Assembly: GCA_016789295.1 (NCBI GenBank)
Contig: JAEUQL010000081.1
Location: 1-11,024 of the forward strand
Source: Blastocatellia bacterium
GTDB taxonomy: Bacteria > Acidobacteriota > Blastocatellia > Chloracidobacteriales > JADJPF01
Direction: 5' to 3'
DNA length: 11,024 bases
Shown here: piece by piece, positions 1 through 6,843 of the stretch
How the letters are laid out: every line of letters starts with the position of its first letter
Numbering within the stretch: the first letter of the stretch is position 1
Program-made: the position numbers and the translations under genes
Notes under the pieces: model-generated
Seen by the model: the letters and a program-made list of their open reading frames with translations, nothing else
Told to the model about the DNA's origin: nothing
The model's database searches: none

Positions 1-240
1 ATTGCTAGTAAAATAAAGAGATTTTAAGTAACAATCTAGACAATCTGTTCTTTCAAAGTTAAAGTTCAATACCGAGCATTTCGCATTGATAGTCTTGATA
101 GGTCTTGCAGGACAATCAGACTCGGAGTTCTTACTTGAGCTTTTTCATCAAAATTTCAAATGTAGACTATTTTTATCAGTTTGCTATTTCTTGTTGTAGA
201 TTTCTGTTCTGGCAAGAAAGAGGCAATAGTGGAGAAAGTT

Positions 241-297
241 CCTGCTTTTTTCCAAATTTAATTCAATAAACCCTTTTCTTTAAAAGAAAGAAGCAGG
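241..297. repeat. Inverted repeat, 12-base arms, possible hairpin
   Basis: The arms CCTGCTTTTTTC (241-252) and GAAAGAAGCAGG (286-297) pair over 12 positions with one G-T wobble and enclose 33 bases. A second, competing inverted repeat, TTTCTTT-A-AAAGAAA (275-289), shares part of the right arm, so the two structures could not form together. No T-run follows, so this is not a typical terminator. The AT-rich arms make chance a real possibility. Its role is unknown. Confidence 0.35.
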
Positions 298-309
298 TAT
301 AGTAAATGT

Positions 310-321
310 CTTTGGCCAAAG
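310..321. repeat. Perfect 12-base palindrome CTTTGGCCAAAG
   Basis: This uninterrupted 12-base palindrome lies about 240 bases before the DUF4394 start codon. It has the symmetry expected of a dimeric repressor site, but I do not recognise it as the consensus of a known regulator. It is also well upstream of the only promoter-like sequence I could find (491-518). A similar half-site, TTGCCAAAAG, occurs at 345-354. Confidence 0.3.
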
Positions 322-361
322 TTGACCTCTTTTCAGAGAAAGACTTGCCAAAAGAGCTTTG

Positions 362-377
362 TCATTATAAATAATGA
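362..377. repeat. AT-rich inverted repeat TCATTAT-AA-ATAATGA
   Basis: Seven-base arms flank a two-base spacer. It is superficially like a Fur or PerR box, but the half-sites are arranged the opposite way round (ATTAT then ATAAT, where the Fur and PerR consensus sites have ATAAT then ATTAT). I therefore list it only as a repeat. Just upstream is another inverted repeat, CTCTTTT (327-333) with AAAAGAG (350-356). Confidence 0.25.
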
Positions 378-490
378 TTAAATTTCAAAGGCCACAATCA
401 GTCTTCTTGCAGTTCTCTCTCAAGTCTCTTAGCTGTTGTTCGCAAAGAACTGCAAACTCCATCTTCTATACACCAAGTAGGTTGGAGTAT

Positions 491-518
491 TTGACTAGAT
501 ATAAATCCAGCTAATGAT
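491..518 (+). promoter_or_regulatory. Possible sigma-70-type promoter of the DUF4394 gene
   Basis: TTGACT at 491-496 matches five of six bases of the -35 consensus. AATGAT at 513-518 matches four of six of the -10 consensus, with a 16-base spacer. Transcription would begin near 525, leaving a leader of roughly 38 bases that contains the ribosome binding site. The -10 match is weak and the call rests on the consensus alone. Confidence 0.28.
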
Positions 519-550
519 ATTGATTTGCAAAGAAGTAGTAAAAAAATTCC

Positions 551-562
551 AGGAGTTCTGAG
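551..562 (+). promoter_or_regulatory. Ribosome binding site fixing the DUF4394 start
   Basis: AGGAG at 551-555 sits seven bases before the ATG at 563. The next in-frame ATG, two codons later at 569, would have a 13-base gap, so 563 is the better start. Confidence 0.7.
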
Positions 563-3500
563 ATGAAAATGAAACAGATCTACCAAATCATTTTCGCCTG
601 TGTATGGCTATGCCTCATAGCAGTCATGCCTGCACTTGGCCAAGTAGGTCGAGCAGGAAGAGAGACAATTTTTGCTCTCACTTCCAGCAACAGGCTAATA
701 AGTTTTAACAGTAATTCACCAGCAACAGTAAGTAGTCCTCTTACGATATCTGGGCTGCAGCAGGGCGAAACTCTAGTAGGTATAGATTTTAGACCTGCAA
801 GTCGCATTCTTTTTGGAGTCTCAAACCAAAACAGAATATATACAATCAACACAATGACTGGAGCAGCAACTCAGGTTGGCAGTTCCAACTTCACCCTGAA
901 CGGTACAGTTTTTGGTATCGACTTCAATCCAGCACCAGACCGCATTCGTCTGGTAGGTGCTTCCACACAAAATCTGCGCCTCAACCCAATTGATGGAACC
1001 CTAGCAGGCACAGACGGAGCACTAGCTTTTGCAATGGGTGATACAAATGCTGGCAGAACACCAAACGTTGTCTCTGCTGCATACACGAACAACTATGCAG
1101 GAATTGGCGCAACTACCACAACTCTCTATGTCATAGACTCCAATCTTGACGCACTACTTACACAAGGTTCAGTCAATGCAACACCTGTAAACCCAAACAC
1201 AGGTCAGCTCTTTACAGTAGGTTCACTTGGAATCAATGTCTCTGATGCAACTGGTTTTGATATCTCTGATGTCAATGGTGCAGCATTTTTGACAACAACA
1301 CTTCCAGGTGCACAGACTTCCACACTTTTCAGTCTCAACCTAGCTACCGGTGCAGCTACTGCAGTGGGAACAATTGGTGGGATGGAGACAGTAAGAGACA
1401 TTGCCGTTGCAGTCAATGGTGAAACCATACTAGTTGCAACAGCAAGTGGCAGAATTACTGCTTTCAACAGTACCAATCCTTCAACACCTGTTGGTTCCAT
1501 CCAAGTCACAGGGCTTTCTCAAGGCGATGCATTAGCTGGCTTTGACTTCCGCCCAGCAACTGGTCAGCTTTTCGCAATAGGCACATCTGGCCAGATCTAC
1601 ACAATCAGTCCTGTTTCTGGAGCAGCAACCAGAGTTGGTATGCCAAATATGGTTATGGGTACAAACTTTGCTGTTGACTTCAACCCAGCACCAGACAGAA
1701 TCCGTTTTGTGACCAACACTGGTCAGAATCTACGTTTTGTCCCAGACACAGGCGCACTTGCTGGAACAGACGGAAACATTGCATTCGACATGGCTGATCC
1801 AAATGCTGGTAGAACACCAAACATTGTTGCTTGTGCTTACACAAACAACGTAGCAGGCACACCAGCAACTGGAACCACACTCTACAACATTGATGCAGGT
1901 GCTGACATCCTCGTCACACAAGGTTCAGTCAATGCAACACCTGTAAATCCAAACACTGGCACACTCTTCACAATTGCACCACTTGGCATAGACATAACAG
2001 ATGGTGTTTTTGATATTTCTGATGCTAGTGGCGTAGGTTATGGAATCTTCACTGTCGCTGGTTCTTCAACACAGACCCTTTTTAGAGTCAACCTTCCAAC
2101 AGCAGCTTCTTCAACCCCTGTCACTGTCAGGGTAGGCGATCTGCCACTAACTGACAGAGTAGTAGGTCTAGCAGTAGTTTTGCGTGTTGAAAATATCTTT
2201 GGTCTCACCAACGACAATCGTTTGGTCAGATTCAATCCTCGCTTGCCATCAGCACTCATCGGCGCACCTGTGACAATTACAGGTCTACAATCTGGTGAAA
2301 ACTTACTTGGCATTGACTATCGCCCAGCAACAGGCTTCTTGTTTGGCCTTGGCTCAACAAGCCGTGTCTATGTGATCAACCCTTCAACTGGTGCAGCAAC
2401 TGCCCTTGGAGCAGGTCCATTCACACCAGCTTTGATGGGTAACACCTTTGGATTTGATTTCAACCCACAACCAGACCGCATTCGCCTTGTAAGCAATGCA
2501 ACCCAGAACCTCAGACTCAATCCAAACAATGGTGGTCTTGCAGGTGCTGATGGAGCTCTTGCTTACGCAATGGGCGATCCAAATGCTGGTAGAACTCCAA
2601 ATGTTGTAGCAGTTGGATACACAAACAGCTTCGCAGGAACAGCAGTAACCACTCTCTATGATATCGATTCTGGTCTAGACGTACTCGTCACACAGGGTTC
2701 TGTAGGAAGTGCCCCAGTATCTCCAAACACTGGACAGCTCTTCACTGTTGGAAGCCTTGGTGTCAACACAACAGATACAGTAGCATTTGACATATCCGAA
2801 CAGACCGGAACTGCATATGCAGCGTTTGTTTTGATGGGTGAAAGCTCATCCAGATTCTATACACTCAACCTTCAGACCGGTGCTGCAACACAGGTTGGTA
2901 TGATGCCAGTAGGCGGTGCCGCTCCTGTAACTCTTCGTTCGATAGCAGTATTCAGCAATGTAGGTCTCTCAGTAGTAGCTGTTGCACCAGCAGCAGCAAT
3001 AACTTCTGGCAGTGACCTTACATACACTGTGACTGTCGCAAATGGAAGTGCAGATCCAGCAGCTAATGTTGTTTTGACCACTGCAACTCCAGCAAGTACT
3101 GCATTCAAATCCATCACAACACCAACAGGCTTCAACTGCACAACTCCTGCTGCTGGCGCAACCGGCGCAATCACCTGTACAGGTCAGAGCTTGGCTGGTG
3201 GTGCAACTGCACAGTTCTCGATTGTGGTTGTTCCAACCGTTACAATGAACAACACAAACGTTGCACTAGCAACTACAGTGAGAACTGATACAGTAGATAT
3301 CACAAATAGAAGCTTCAATACTGGTGCTTCAACCGCTACCGCAGTTGTCAACCTACCTCCAGGACCAACAGTTGTAGCAGCCAACATCAGAGTCTCCAAC
3401 ATGAGAGTCAAAGCCACCATCAGCATGGGTGGTATGGTTCCATTCACTGGCACGACCGTTCTAGTAGACGGTGTTGCATTCCAGGGAGCCGCAACCATTA

Positions 3501-3652
3501 GAGACAACAACCTGACCCTCATTCAGAGAGGCAGATTGGCAAATGGTTCAAGGATCAAAGATGCCTTCCCACGTGGCAGAATGGTAATGATCACTTTCCG
3601 TAATGCCAATGGCGGTGTAACAGTTGTTCCTTTCACCAGAAGTTCCAACTAG
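563..3652 (+). CDS. Secreted protein with three DUF4394 repeats, a DUF11-like domain and a C-terminal module
   Basis: The 1029-residue product begins with a signal peptide: lysines at 2 and 4, a hydrophobic core at about 6-22, and probable cleavage after ALG at 24-26. Three DUF4394 units follow at about 33-284, 285-542 and 543-800. Each repeats FNPxPDRIR, AGRTPN, a TQGS motif and PNTG. A DUF11-like, Ig-type domain covers about 801-915; its two cysteines (in FNCTTP and ITCTGQ) could form a disulfide. Residues from about 936 to 1029 form a separate module ending in NANGGVTVVPFTR. No sortase motif, PEP-CTERM or transmembrane anchor is visible at the C-terminus, so the protein is probably secreted or held on the surface by another route. 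The function of DUF4394 is not known. The mature chain is nearly free of lysine and appears to lack histidine and tryptophan. It is probably transcribed alone, because a terminator follows. Confidence 0.9.
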   Translation: MKMKQIYQIIFACVWLCLIAVMPALGQVGRAGRETIFALTSSNRLISFNSNSPATVSSPLTISGLQQGETLVGIDFRPASRILFGVSNQNRIYTINTMTGAATQVGSSNFTLNGTVFGIDFNPAPDRIRLVGASTQNLRLNPIDGTLAGTDGALAFAMGDTNAGRTPNVVSAAYTNNYAGIGATTTTLYVIDSNLDALLTQGSVNATPVNPNTGQLFTVGSLGINVSDATGFDISDVNGAAFLTTTLPGAQTSTLFSLNLATGAATAVGTIGGMETVRDIAVAVNGETILVATASGRITAFNSTNPSTPVGSIQVTGLSQGDALAGFDFRPATGQLFAIGTSGQIYTISPVSGAATRVGMPNMVMGTNFAVDFNPAPDRIRFVTNTGQNLRFVPDTGALAGTDGNIAFDMADPNAGRTPNIVACAYTNNVAGTPATGTTLYNIDAGADILVTQGSVNATPVNPNTGTLFTIAPLGIDITDGVFDISDASGVGYGIFTVAGSSTQTLFRVNLPTAASSTPVTVRVGDLPLTDRVVGLAVVLRVENIFGLTNDNRLVRFNPRLPSALIGAPVTITGLQSGENLLGIDYRPATGFLFGLGSTSRVYVINPSTGAATALGAGPFTPALMGNTFGFDFNPQPDRIRLVSNATQNLRLNPNNGGLAGADGALAYAMGDPNAGRTPNVVAVGYTNSFAGTAVTTLYDIDSGLDVLVTQGSVGSAPVSPNTGQLFTVGSLGVNTTDTVAFDISEQTGTAYAAFVLMGESSSRFYTLNLQTGAATQVGMMPVGGAAPVTLRSIAVFSNVGLSVVAVAPAAAITSGSDLTYTVTVANGSADPAANVVLTTATPASTAFKSITTPTGFNCTTPAAGATGAITCTGQSLAGGATAQFSIVVVPTVTMNNTNVALATTVRTDTVDITNRSFNTGASTATAVVNLPPGPTVVAANIRVSNMRVKATISMGGMVPFTGTTVLVDGVAFQGAATIRDNNLTLIQRGRLANGSRIKDAFPRGRMVMITFRNANGGVTVVPFTRSSN
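1160..1191 (+). repeat. 32-base exact direct repeat, copy in unit 1
   Basis: These 32 bases recur exactly at 1916-1947, an offset of 756 bases (252 codons, in frame). After one C/T difference, eight more bases match. The repeat encodes TQGSVNATPVN in both units. The corresponding stretch of unit 3 has diverged to TQGSVGSAPVS. Confidence 0.9.
1916..1947 (+). repeat. 32-base exact direct repeat, copy in unit 2
   Basis: This is the second copy of the sequence at 1160-1191. The match is exact even at third codon positions, although the flanking parts of units 1 and 2 differ considerably. Confidence 0.9.
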
Positions 3653-3679
3653 TTACTGAGAAGATATTCTCAAATCAGC

Positions 3680-3717
3680 AGAAGCATCACCCAAAAAGGT
3701 GGTGCTTCTCTCTTTTT
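3680..3717 (+). terminator. Rho-independent terminator of the DUF4394 gene
   Basis: The arms 3680-3691 and 3698-3709 form a 12-pair stem with one U-G wobble and a six-base loop (CAAAAA). It is followed by CTC and a run of five T (3713-3717). The wobble pairs only in rightward RNA, which agrees with the direction of the gene. It starts 27 bases after the stop codon. Confidence 0.88.
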
Positions 3718-3740
3718 GGGAGCTATTAAATAAATCTAAA

Positions 3741-3751
3741 GGGGAGATTTG
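3741..3751 (+). promoter_or_regulatory. Ribosome binding site fixing the M28 peptidase start
   Basis: GGGGAG at 3741-3746 is five bases from the ATG at 3752. An in-frame TTG directly before it (3749) would leave only two bases, so the ATG is preferred. Confidence 0.75.
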
Positions 3752-5131
3752 ATGCGAATATTGATTGTTATAGTCTGCTTGCTGCTTCTTATACCTACTA
3801 CCATCCCTAAAGCATCTGATCACGTCTCGCAGTACCAAGAAGCCGTTTCTAGAATAGTTGGTGCTGCACTAGTCGATGGCAAAGACTATGAGAAACTTGC
3901 ACACCTTAGCGATAAGATTGGAGCACGACTCAGTGGGTCTAAACAGCTTGAAGAGGCTGTCAACTGGACAGCCGAAGCTATGAAGGCTGATGGTCTTGAA
4001 AATGTCCACACAGAGAAAGTTATGGTTCCACATTGGGTCAGAGGGCAAGAAAGCGGCGAGATAATAGCACCTGTTAAAAAGAAGCTTACAATGTTAGGTC
4101 TTGGAAGCACAGTTGGAACTTCTTCAGAAGGTCTTACAGGAGAAGTTATTGAAGCTAAAAGCTTTCAAGAACTTGACAAATTATCTGAAAAAGTAAAAGG
4201 CAAAATAGTTTTGTATAGCTTCGCTATGCGCAGCGATGTAGATCCAGGTCAGGCATATGGTGAAGCAGTTGAATTTCGTACTTCCGGCGCATCACGTGCG
4301 GCAAAATACGGGGCTATTGGTGTACTCGTTCGTTCAGTCACTACTCGCAGCCTCAACAGTCCACACACAGGAAATATGATATATGACGAGGGACTACCCA
4401 AAATTCCTGGTGTAGCTATTACAACCGAAGATAGCGACCTTATCTCTAGACTACTTGCAAAAGGTGAAAAAGTAAGTGTTAAATTGACACTTGGAGCTAA
4501 AACATTGCCAGATGCTGAATCAGCAAATGTTATAGGTGAAATAAAAGGGAGAGAAAAACCAGACGAAATAGTCCTTATCAGTGGCCATTTAGACTCGTGG
4601 GACGTAGGAACAGGTGCAAGTGATGATGGAGCAGGATGTGTTGTAGCTATGGAAGCAGCTAGGATACTTATGAAGCTTAACTTGCGGCCACGCCGTACCA
4701 TACGTGTTGTACTTTTTACCAATGAAGAGAATGGGCTTAGAGGAGCACGTGCTTACGCAGAAGCCCATCAAGCAGACAAGCATGCTGCTGCTATTGAAAG
4801 CGATTCGGGAGGAGCAAAACCGGTTGGTTTCTCTTTTGCTGGTACAGATGAAGCTTTTCAAATAGTAGAAAAGATAGCTCCGCTATTAAGAGGAATAGAA
4901 ACAGATAAGATTGTTCGTAGAAATGGTGTTGGAGCTGATATTTCACCTTTGATTAGAGCTGGCGTTCCAGGTTTTGGTCTTAGACAAGACGTCACACACT
5001 ACTTCGATATTCACCACACAGACGCAGATACGCTCGATAAGATCGACCGTCACCATCTTGCATTAAATACTGCTGCAATGACTGTTATGGCTTATCTGCT
5101 TGCAGAAATTCCAGAGTCTTTAAAAAAATGA
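3752..5131 (+). CDS. Exported M28-family zinc metallopeptidase, carboxypeptidase Q-like
   Basis: This 459-residue enzyme is predicted to remove single amino acids from peptides outside the cytoplasm, using two zinc ions. An N-terminal signal peptide has its hydrophobic core at about 3-18, with probable cleavage near KAS at 20-22. A PA-like insert lies in the middle (roughly 110-245). The M28 core follows with its metal and catalytic residues: H279 and D281 in GHLDSW, D291 in SDDGAG, E325-E326 in TNEENG, D351 in ESDSGG, and H422 in IHHTDADT. The length and the GHLDSWDVG and HHTDADT motifs fit the carboxypeptidase Q (PGCP) branch, whose vertebrate members have about 470 residues. Family membership is clear. 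Whether it acts as an aminopeptidase, dipeptidase or carboxypeptidase cannot be read from the sequence. It overlaps queG by four bases. Confidence 0.93.
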   Translation: MRILIVIVCLLLLIPTTIPKASDHVSQYQEAVSRIVGAALVDGKDYEKLAHLSDKIGARLSGSKQLEEAVNWTAEAMKADGLENVHTEKVMVPHWVRGQESGEIIAPVKKKLTMLGLGSTVGTSSEGLTGEVIEAKSFQELDKLSEKVKGKIVLYSFAMRSDVDPGQAYGEAVEFRTSGASRAAKYGAIGVLVRSVTTRSLNSPHTGNMIYDEGLPKIPGVAITTEDSDLISRLLAKGEKVSVKLTLGAKTLPDAESANVIGEIKGREKPDEIVLISGHLDSWDVGTGASDDGAGCVVAMEAARILMKLNLRPRRTIRVVLFTNEENGLRGARAYAEAHQADKHAAAIESDSGGAKPVGFSFAGTDEAFQIVEKIAPLLRGIETDKIVRRNGVGADISPLIRAGVPGFGLRQDVTHYFDIHHTDADTLDKIDRHHLALNTAAMTVMAYLLAEIPESLKK

Positions 5132-6090
5132 AGCCAACTACTATTAATTCAGCCAAGATAAAAGCAAAAGCATTTGAGCTTGGAATTACCAAAATAGGTA
5201 TAGTCCAAGCCCAAACGCTTGAAAAAGAAGGCTTGTTGCTAAAAGAGTGGCTGTCGCTTGGTTATCAAGCAAAAATGGCATATATGGAGCGCACAGCCGA
5301 AAAGAGGATCAACCCTTCACTTTTTATGCCAGAAGCAGAAAGTGTAATCTCTGTTGCCATCAACTATTTCACTCCACACCAACACCAAAACTCTTCAGAA
5401 GTAGGCAAGATTTCAAGGTACGCCTGGGGTGATGACTATCACGACCTCCTTGGCAAAAAACTAGAACTACTTGCAGGCTGGCTCAAAGAACAAGAGCCTG
5501 GTGTTGAAGCAAAGTTTTCTGTAGATGCTGGTCCTATGATGGATAAAGCCTGGGCTGTAAAAGCTGGTATAGGATGGTTGGGTAAACACACAAATGTAAT
5601 AAGCCGGGACTACGGTTCATGGCTCTTTCTTGGTCAGATTTTAACCAATTTAGAACTTGAATATGAGCAACAGACGGTTCCGGACTTCTGTGGTAGTTGT
5701 ACAAGGTGTATAGATGCGTGTCCAACAGAAGCCATTGTTGCTCCATATTTGGTTGACTCTAGAAAGTGTATATCTTATGTAACTATTGAACTTAAAGACA
5801 GTAGTATCCCTCAAGAAGTCCGTCCAAACCTCAAAAACTGGATTTTTGGTTGCGACATATGTCAAGACGTCTGTCCATGGAATAAGTTTTCTAAAGAGAC
5901 TACAGAAGATAGCTTCCAGCCATACCCAGAAAATCTCTCTCCAAATCTTAAAGAGCTTCAGTCGGAATTGAGTCAGATGTCTAACGAAGAGTTCAAGAAA
6001 AAGTATGCTTCTAGCCCTATCTCCAGACCAAAACTTGCAGGTCTTTTAAGAAATGTCAATGCAGTAATTGAAAAAGAGCTAGGTGACTAG
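5128..6090 (+). CDS. queG: Epoxyqueuosine reductase QueG
   Basis: QueG carries out the last step of queuosine synthesis, reducing epoxyqueuosine to queuosine in the wobble position of GUN tRNAs in the cytoplasm, with cobalamin and two [4Fe-4S] clusters. All eight expected cluster cysteines are present: C188, C191, C194 and C198 in CGSCTRCIDACP, C214, and C242, C245 and C249 in CDICQDVCPW. D133 in VDAGPMMDKAW matches the family's proposed proton donor, and GWLGKHTN follows it as usual. At 320 residues it is shorter than the roughly 380-residue E. coli and Streptococcus enzymes and seems to lack their C-terminal HEAT-like tRNA-binding extension. Its ATG overlaps the preceding stop (ATGA) and has only a weak ribosome binding site, which suggests translational coupling to the peptidase gene. 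No other queuosine gene is in the window. Confidence 0.96.
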   Translation: MKPTTINSAKIKAKAFELGITKIGIVQAQTLEKEGLLLKEWLSLGYQAKMAYMERTAEKRINPSLFMPEAESVISVAINYFTPHQHQNSSEVGKISRYAWGDDYHDLLGKKLELLAGWLKEQEPGVEAKFSVDAGPMMDKAWAVKAGIGWLGKHTNVISRDYGSWLFLGQILTNLELEYEQQTVPDFCGSCTRCIDACPTEAIVAPYLVDSRKCISYVTIELKDSSIPQEVRPNLKNWIFGCDICQDVCPWNKFSKETTEDSFQPYPENLSPNLKELQSELSQMSNEEFKKKYASSPISRPKLAGLLRNVNAVIEKELGD

Positions 6091-6108
6091 GTGAACCTCT
6101 TTGAAAGC

Positions 6109-6140
6109 CCTCCCACCATCAAAGATGGGAGGATTATTCT
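6109..6140 (+). terminator. Hairpin terminator between convergent genes
   Basis: CCTCCCA (6109-6115) pairs with TGGGAGG (6126-6132) around a ten-base loop. An alternative fold uses CCATC/GATGG (6116-6120/6124-6128) plus CCTC/GAGG with a bulge. The tail ATTATTCTT after it is T-rich in the rightward direction, so it mainly serves queG. It starts 18 bases after the queG stop and lies about eight bases past the stop of the leftward gene, so it could serve both, although the leftward tail is less T-rich. Confidence 0.7.
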
Positions 6141-6757
6141 TAGTACTTTACTGAGCAACCGTATGGTTGGGAAGCAGATACTGTTACAGCTTTGCCTGCA
6201 AGTGCTTCTTGAAGGCCAGCACGAACAAAGTTCTTTGAACCAGCAATATCATCTGGATTTGCTGATGCCTTGTCATCGATTGCACCATTGTAGATCAGCT
6301 CACCATTTGGATTGATTATGTACATGTGCGGAGTGGTCTTTGCTCCATAGAGTCTTCCAACTTGGCCATCTGTATCTATTAGATAAGCTGTTGGGTGTGC
6401 ACCCTTCTCTTTGATAAGAGCATTTATCTTGCTTGGCTCAAAATGTCCCTGTTTTCCAGTGGCAGAAGAATTGATAGAGAGCCATACAACGCCTTTGTCA
6501 GTAAATTCTTTCTGCAATTTCTGCATATTGCTACTGTCATAATGTTTTTTGACGAATGGGCAGTCATAGTTGACCCACTCAAGTACAACATACTTGCCCT
6601 TGAAGTCACTGATAGAATGCTTTTTACCATTTGAGTCTGTTAAAGTGAATGCTGGAGCAGGTTTACCAACAACTGCATTACTTGCATCTACTGTTGGATA
6701 GAAACCAAGTCCTAGCAGAAAAAGACCAAGTAGCGATAAATATATAAGTCTTTTCAT
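6140..6757 (-). CDS. Exported peroxiredoxin-like (PRX_like1) thioredoxin-fold protein
   Basis: This 205-residue protein has a signal peptide (MKRLIYL, hydrophobic to about residue 20, likely cleaved near VDAS at 23-26) and an AhpC/TSA redoxin domain. The active-site segment is NYDCPFVKKHY with C66; there is no CxxC. The probable cis-proline is P143 in TTPHMY. The only other cysteine is C201, in the C-terminal PYGCSVKY. This matches the PRX_like1 type, in which CPFVKxHY and a C-terminal GCSxK are usual. C66 is probably the peroxidatic residue and C201 a resolving residue, which is inference. The start at 6757 is set by GAGGAG six bases upstream; an ATG twelve codons earlier would add a poorly placed extension ahead of the signal peptide. 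The exported location and the nearby DsbD gene suggest that DsbD supplies its electrons. Activity on peroxide rather than on disulfides is unproven. Confidence 0.88.
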   Translation of the reverse strand: MKRLIYLSLLGLFLLGLGFYPTVDASNAVVGKPAPAFTLTDSNGKKHSISDFKGKYVVLEWVNYDCPFVKKHYDSSNMQKLQKEFTDKGVVWLSINSSATGKQGHFEPSKINALIKEKGAHPTAYLIDTDGQVGRLYGAKTTPHMYIINPNGELIYNGAIDDKASANPDDIAGSKNFVRAGLQEALAGKAVTVSASQPYGCSVKY

Positions 6758-6769
6758 GAAAAACTCCTC
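6758..6769 (-). promoter_or_regulatory. Ribosome binding site fixing the peroxiredoxin-like start
   Basis: Read leftward, GAGGAG (6769-6764) precedes the ATG at 6757 by six bases. This is the strongest ribosome binding site among the leftward genes. Confidence 0.8.
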
Positions 6770-6802
6770 AACTTTTTGATTGTGTTGTAACAAAGATACA
6801 GA

Positions 6803-6832
6803 ATTTTACTCTTGTTGAGCAAGAGCAGTCCA
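6803..6832 (-). promoter_or_regulatory. Putative promoter of the peroxiredoxin-like gene with an inverted repeat in its spacer
   Basis: Read leftward, TGGACT (6832-6827) resembles the -35 box (four of six) and TAAAAT (6808-6803) the -10 box (five of six), with an 18-base spacer. Transcription would start near 6796, giving a leader of about 39 bases. The spacer is almost filled by the inverted repeat CTCTTG-N5-CAAGAG (6809-6825), a position where a bound repressor or a MerR-type activator could act. The repeat could instead be a weak hairpin in the dsbD 3' tail. Confidence 0.42.
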
Positions 6833-6843
6833 GTTACTAACTA

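Larger units (their letters stand above)
1..562. other. Non-coding AT-rich region upstream of the DUF4394 gene
   Basis: I see no credible gene in these 562 bases. The left-edge frames close quickly: rightward frames meet stops within about 27 bases, and leftward starts near 79, 86 and 148 run into stops almost at once. A rightward gene ending just inside the left edge (stop at 25-27) cannot be excluded. A leftward open frame at 398-586 has no ribosome binding site and overlaps the well-supported start of the next gene, so I treat it as chance. The part from 241 to 377 holds four inverted repeats, listed separately where they are strongest. No tRNA-like or rRNA-like sequence was recognised. 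Confidence 0.6.
659..2962 (+). repeat. Threefold in-frame tandem repeat encoding DUF4394 units
   Basis: Three coding units of about 252, 258 and 258 codons lie at roughly 659-1414, 1415-2188 and 2189-2962. Matching landmarks are the FNPxPDRIR-coding stretch near 921, 1678 and 2458, and the TQGS-coding stretch at 1160, 1916 and about 2691. The boundaries are approximate because they were set by aligning the start of each IFxLT/ILVAT-like strand. The units differ at many residues but keep short blocks of near-identical DNA. Confidence 0.85.

Noticed and set aside
1..27. C-terminal tail of a rightward gene entering from the left edge
   Set aside because: One frame is open for eight codons before a stop, which is too short to distinguish from chance.
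362..380. Fur or PerR box
   Set aside because: The half-sites are in the wrong relative orientation for either consensus, and the site is far from the putative promoter. The AT-rich context makes such matches cheap.
398..586. Leftward open frame of 62 codons upstream of the DUF4394 gene
   Set aside because: It has no ribosome binding site, overlaps the start and signal peptide of a well-supported gene on the other strand, and its sequence suggests no domain.
596..620. Lipoprotein signal at the cysteines in the DUF4394 signal peptide
   Set aside because: The cysteines at residues 13 and 17 lie within the hydrophobic core and are not preceded by a lipobox; a normal signal peptidase I site follows.
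659..2962. The threefold repeat as a mobile or CRISPR-like array
   Set aside because: The units are about 250 codons long, in frame and inside one open reading frame with protein-level conservation, which is ordinary domain duplication.
3749..3751. TTG as the start codon of the peptidase
   Set aside because: It would lie only two bases from the ribosome binding site. The adjacent ATG at 3752 has normal spacing.
4249..4722. Leftward open frame of 157 codons inside the peptidase gene
   Set aside because: It is antisense to the conserved M28 catalytic core, including the GHLD motif. Its length is explained by codon bias of the real gene and it contains no recognisable domain.
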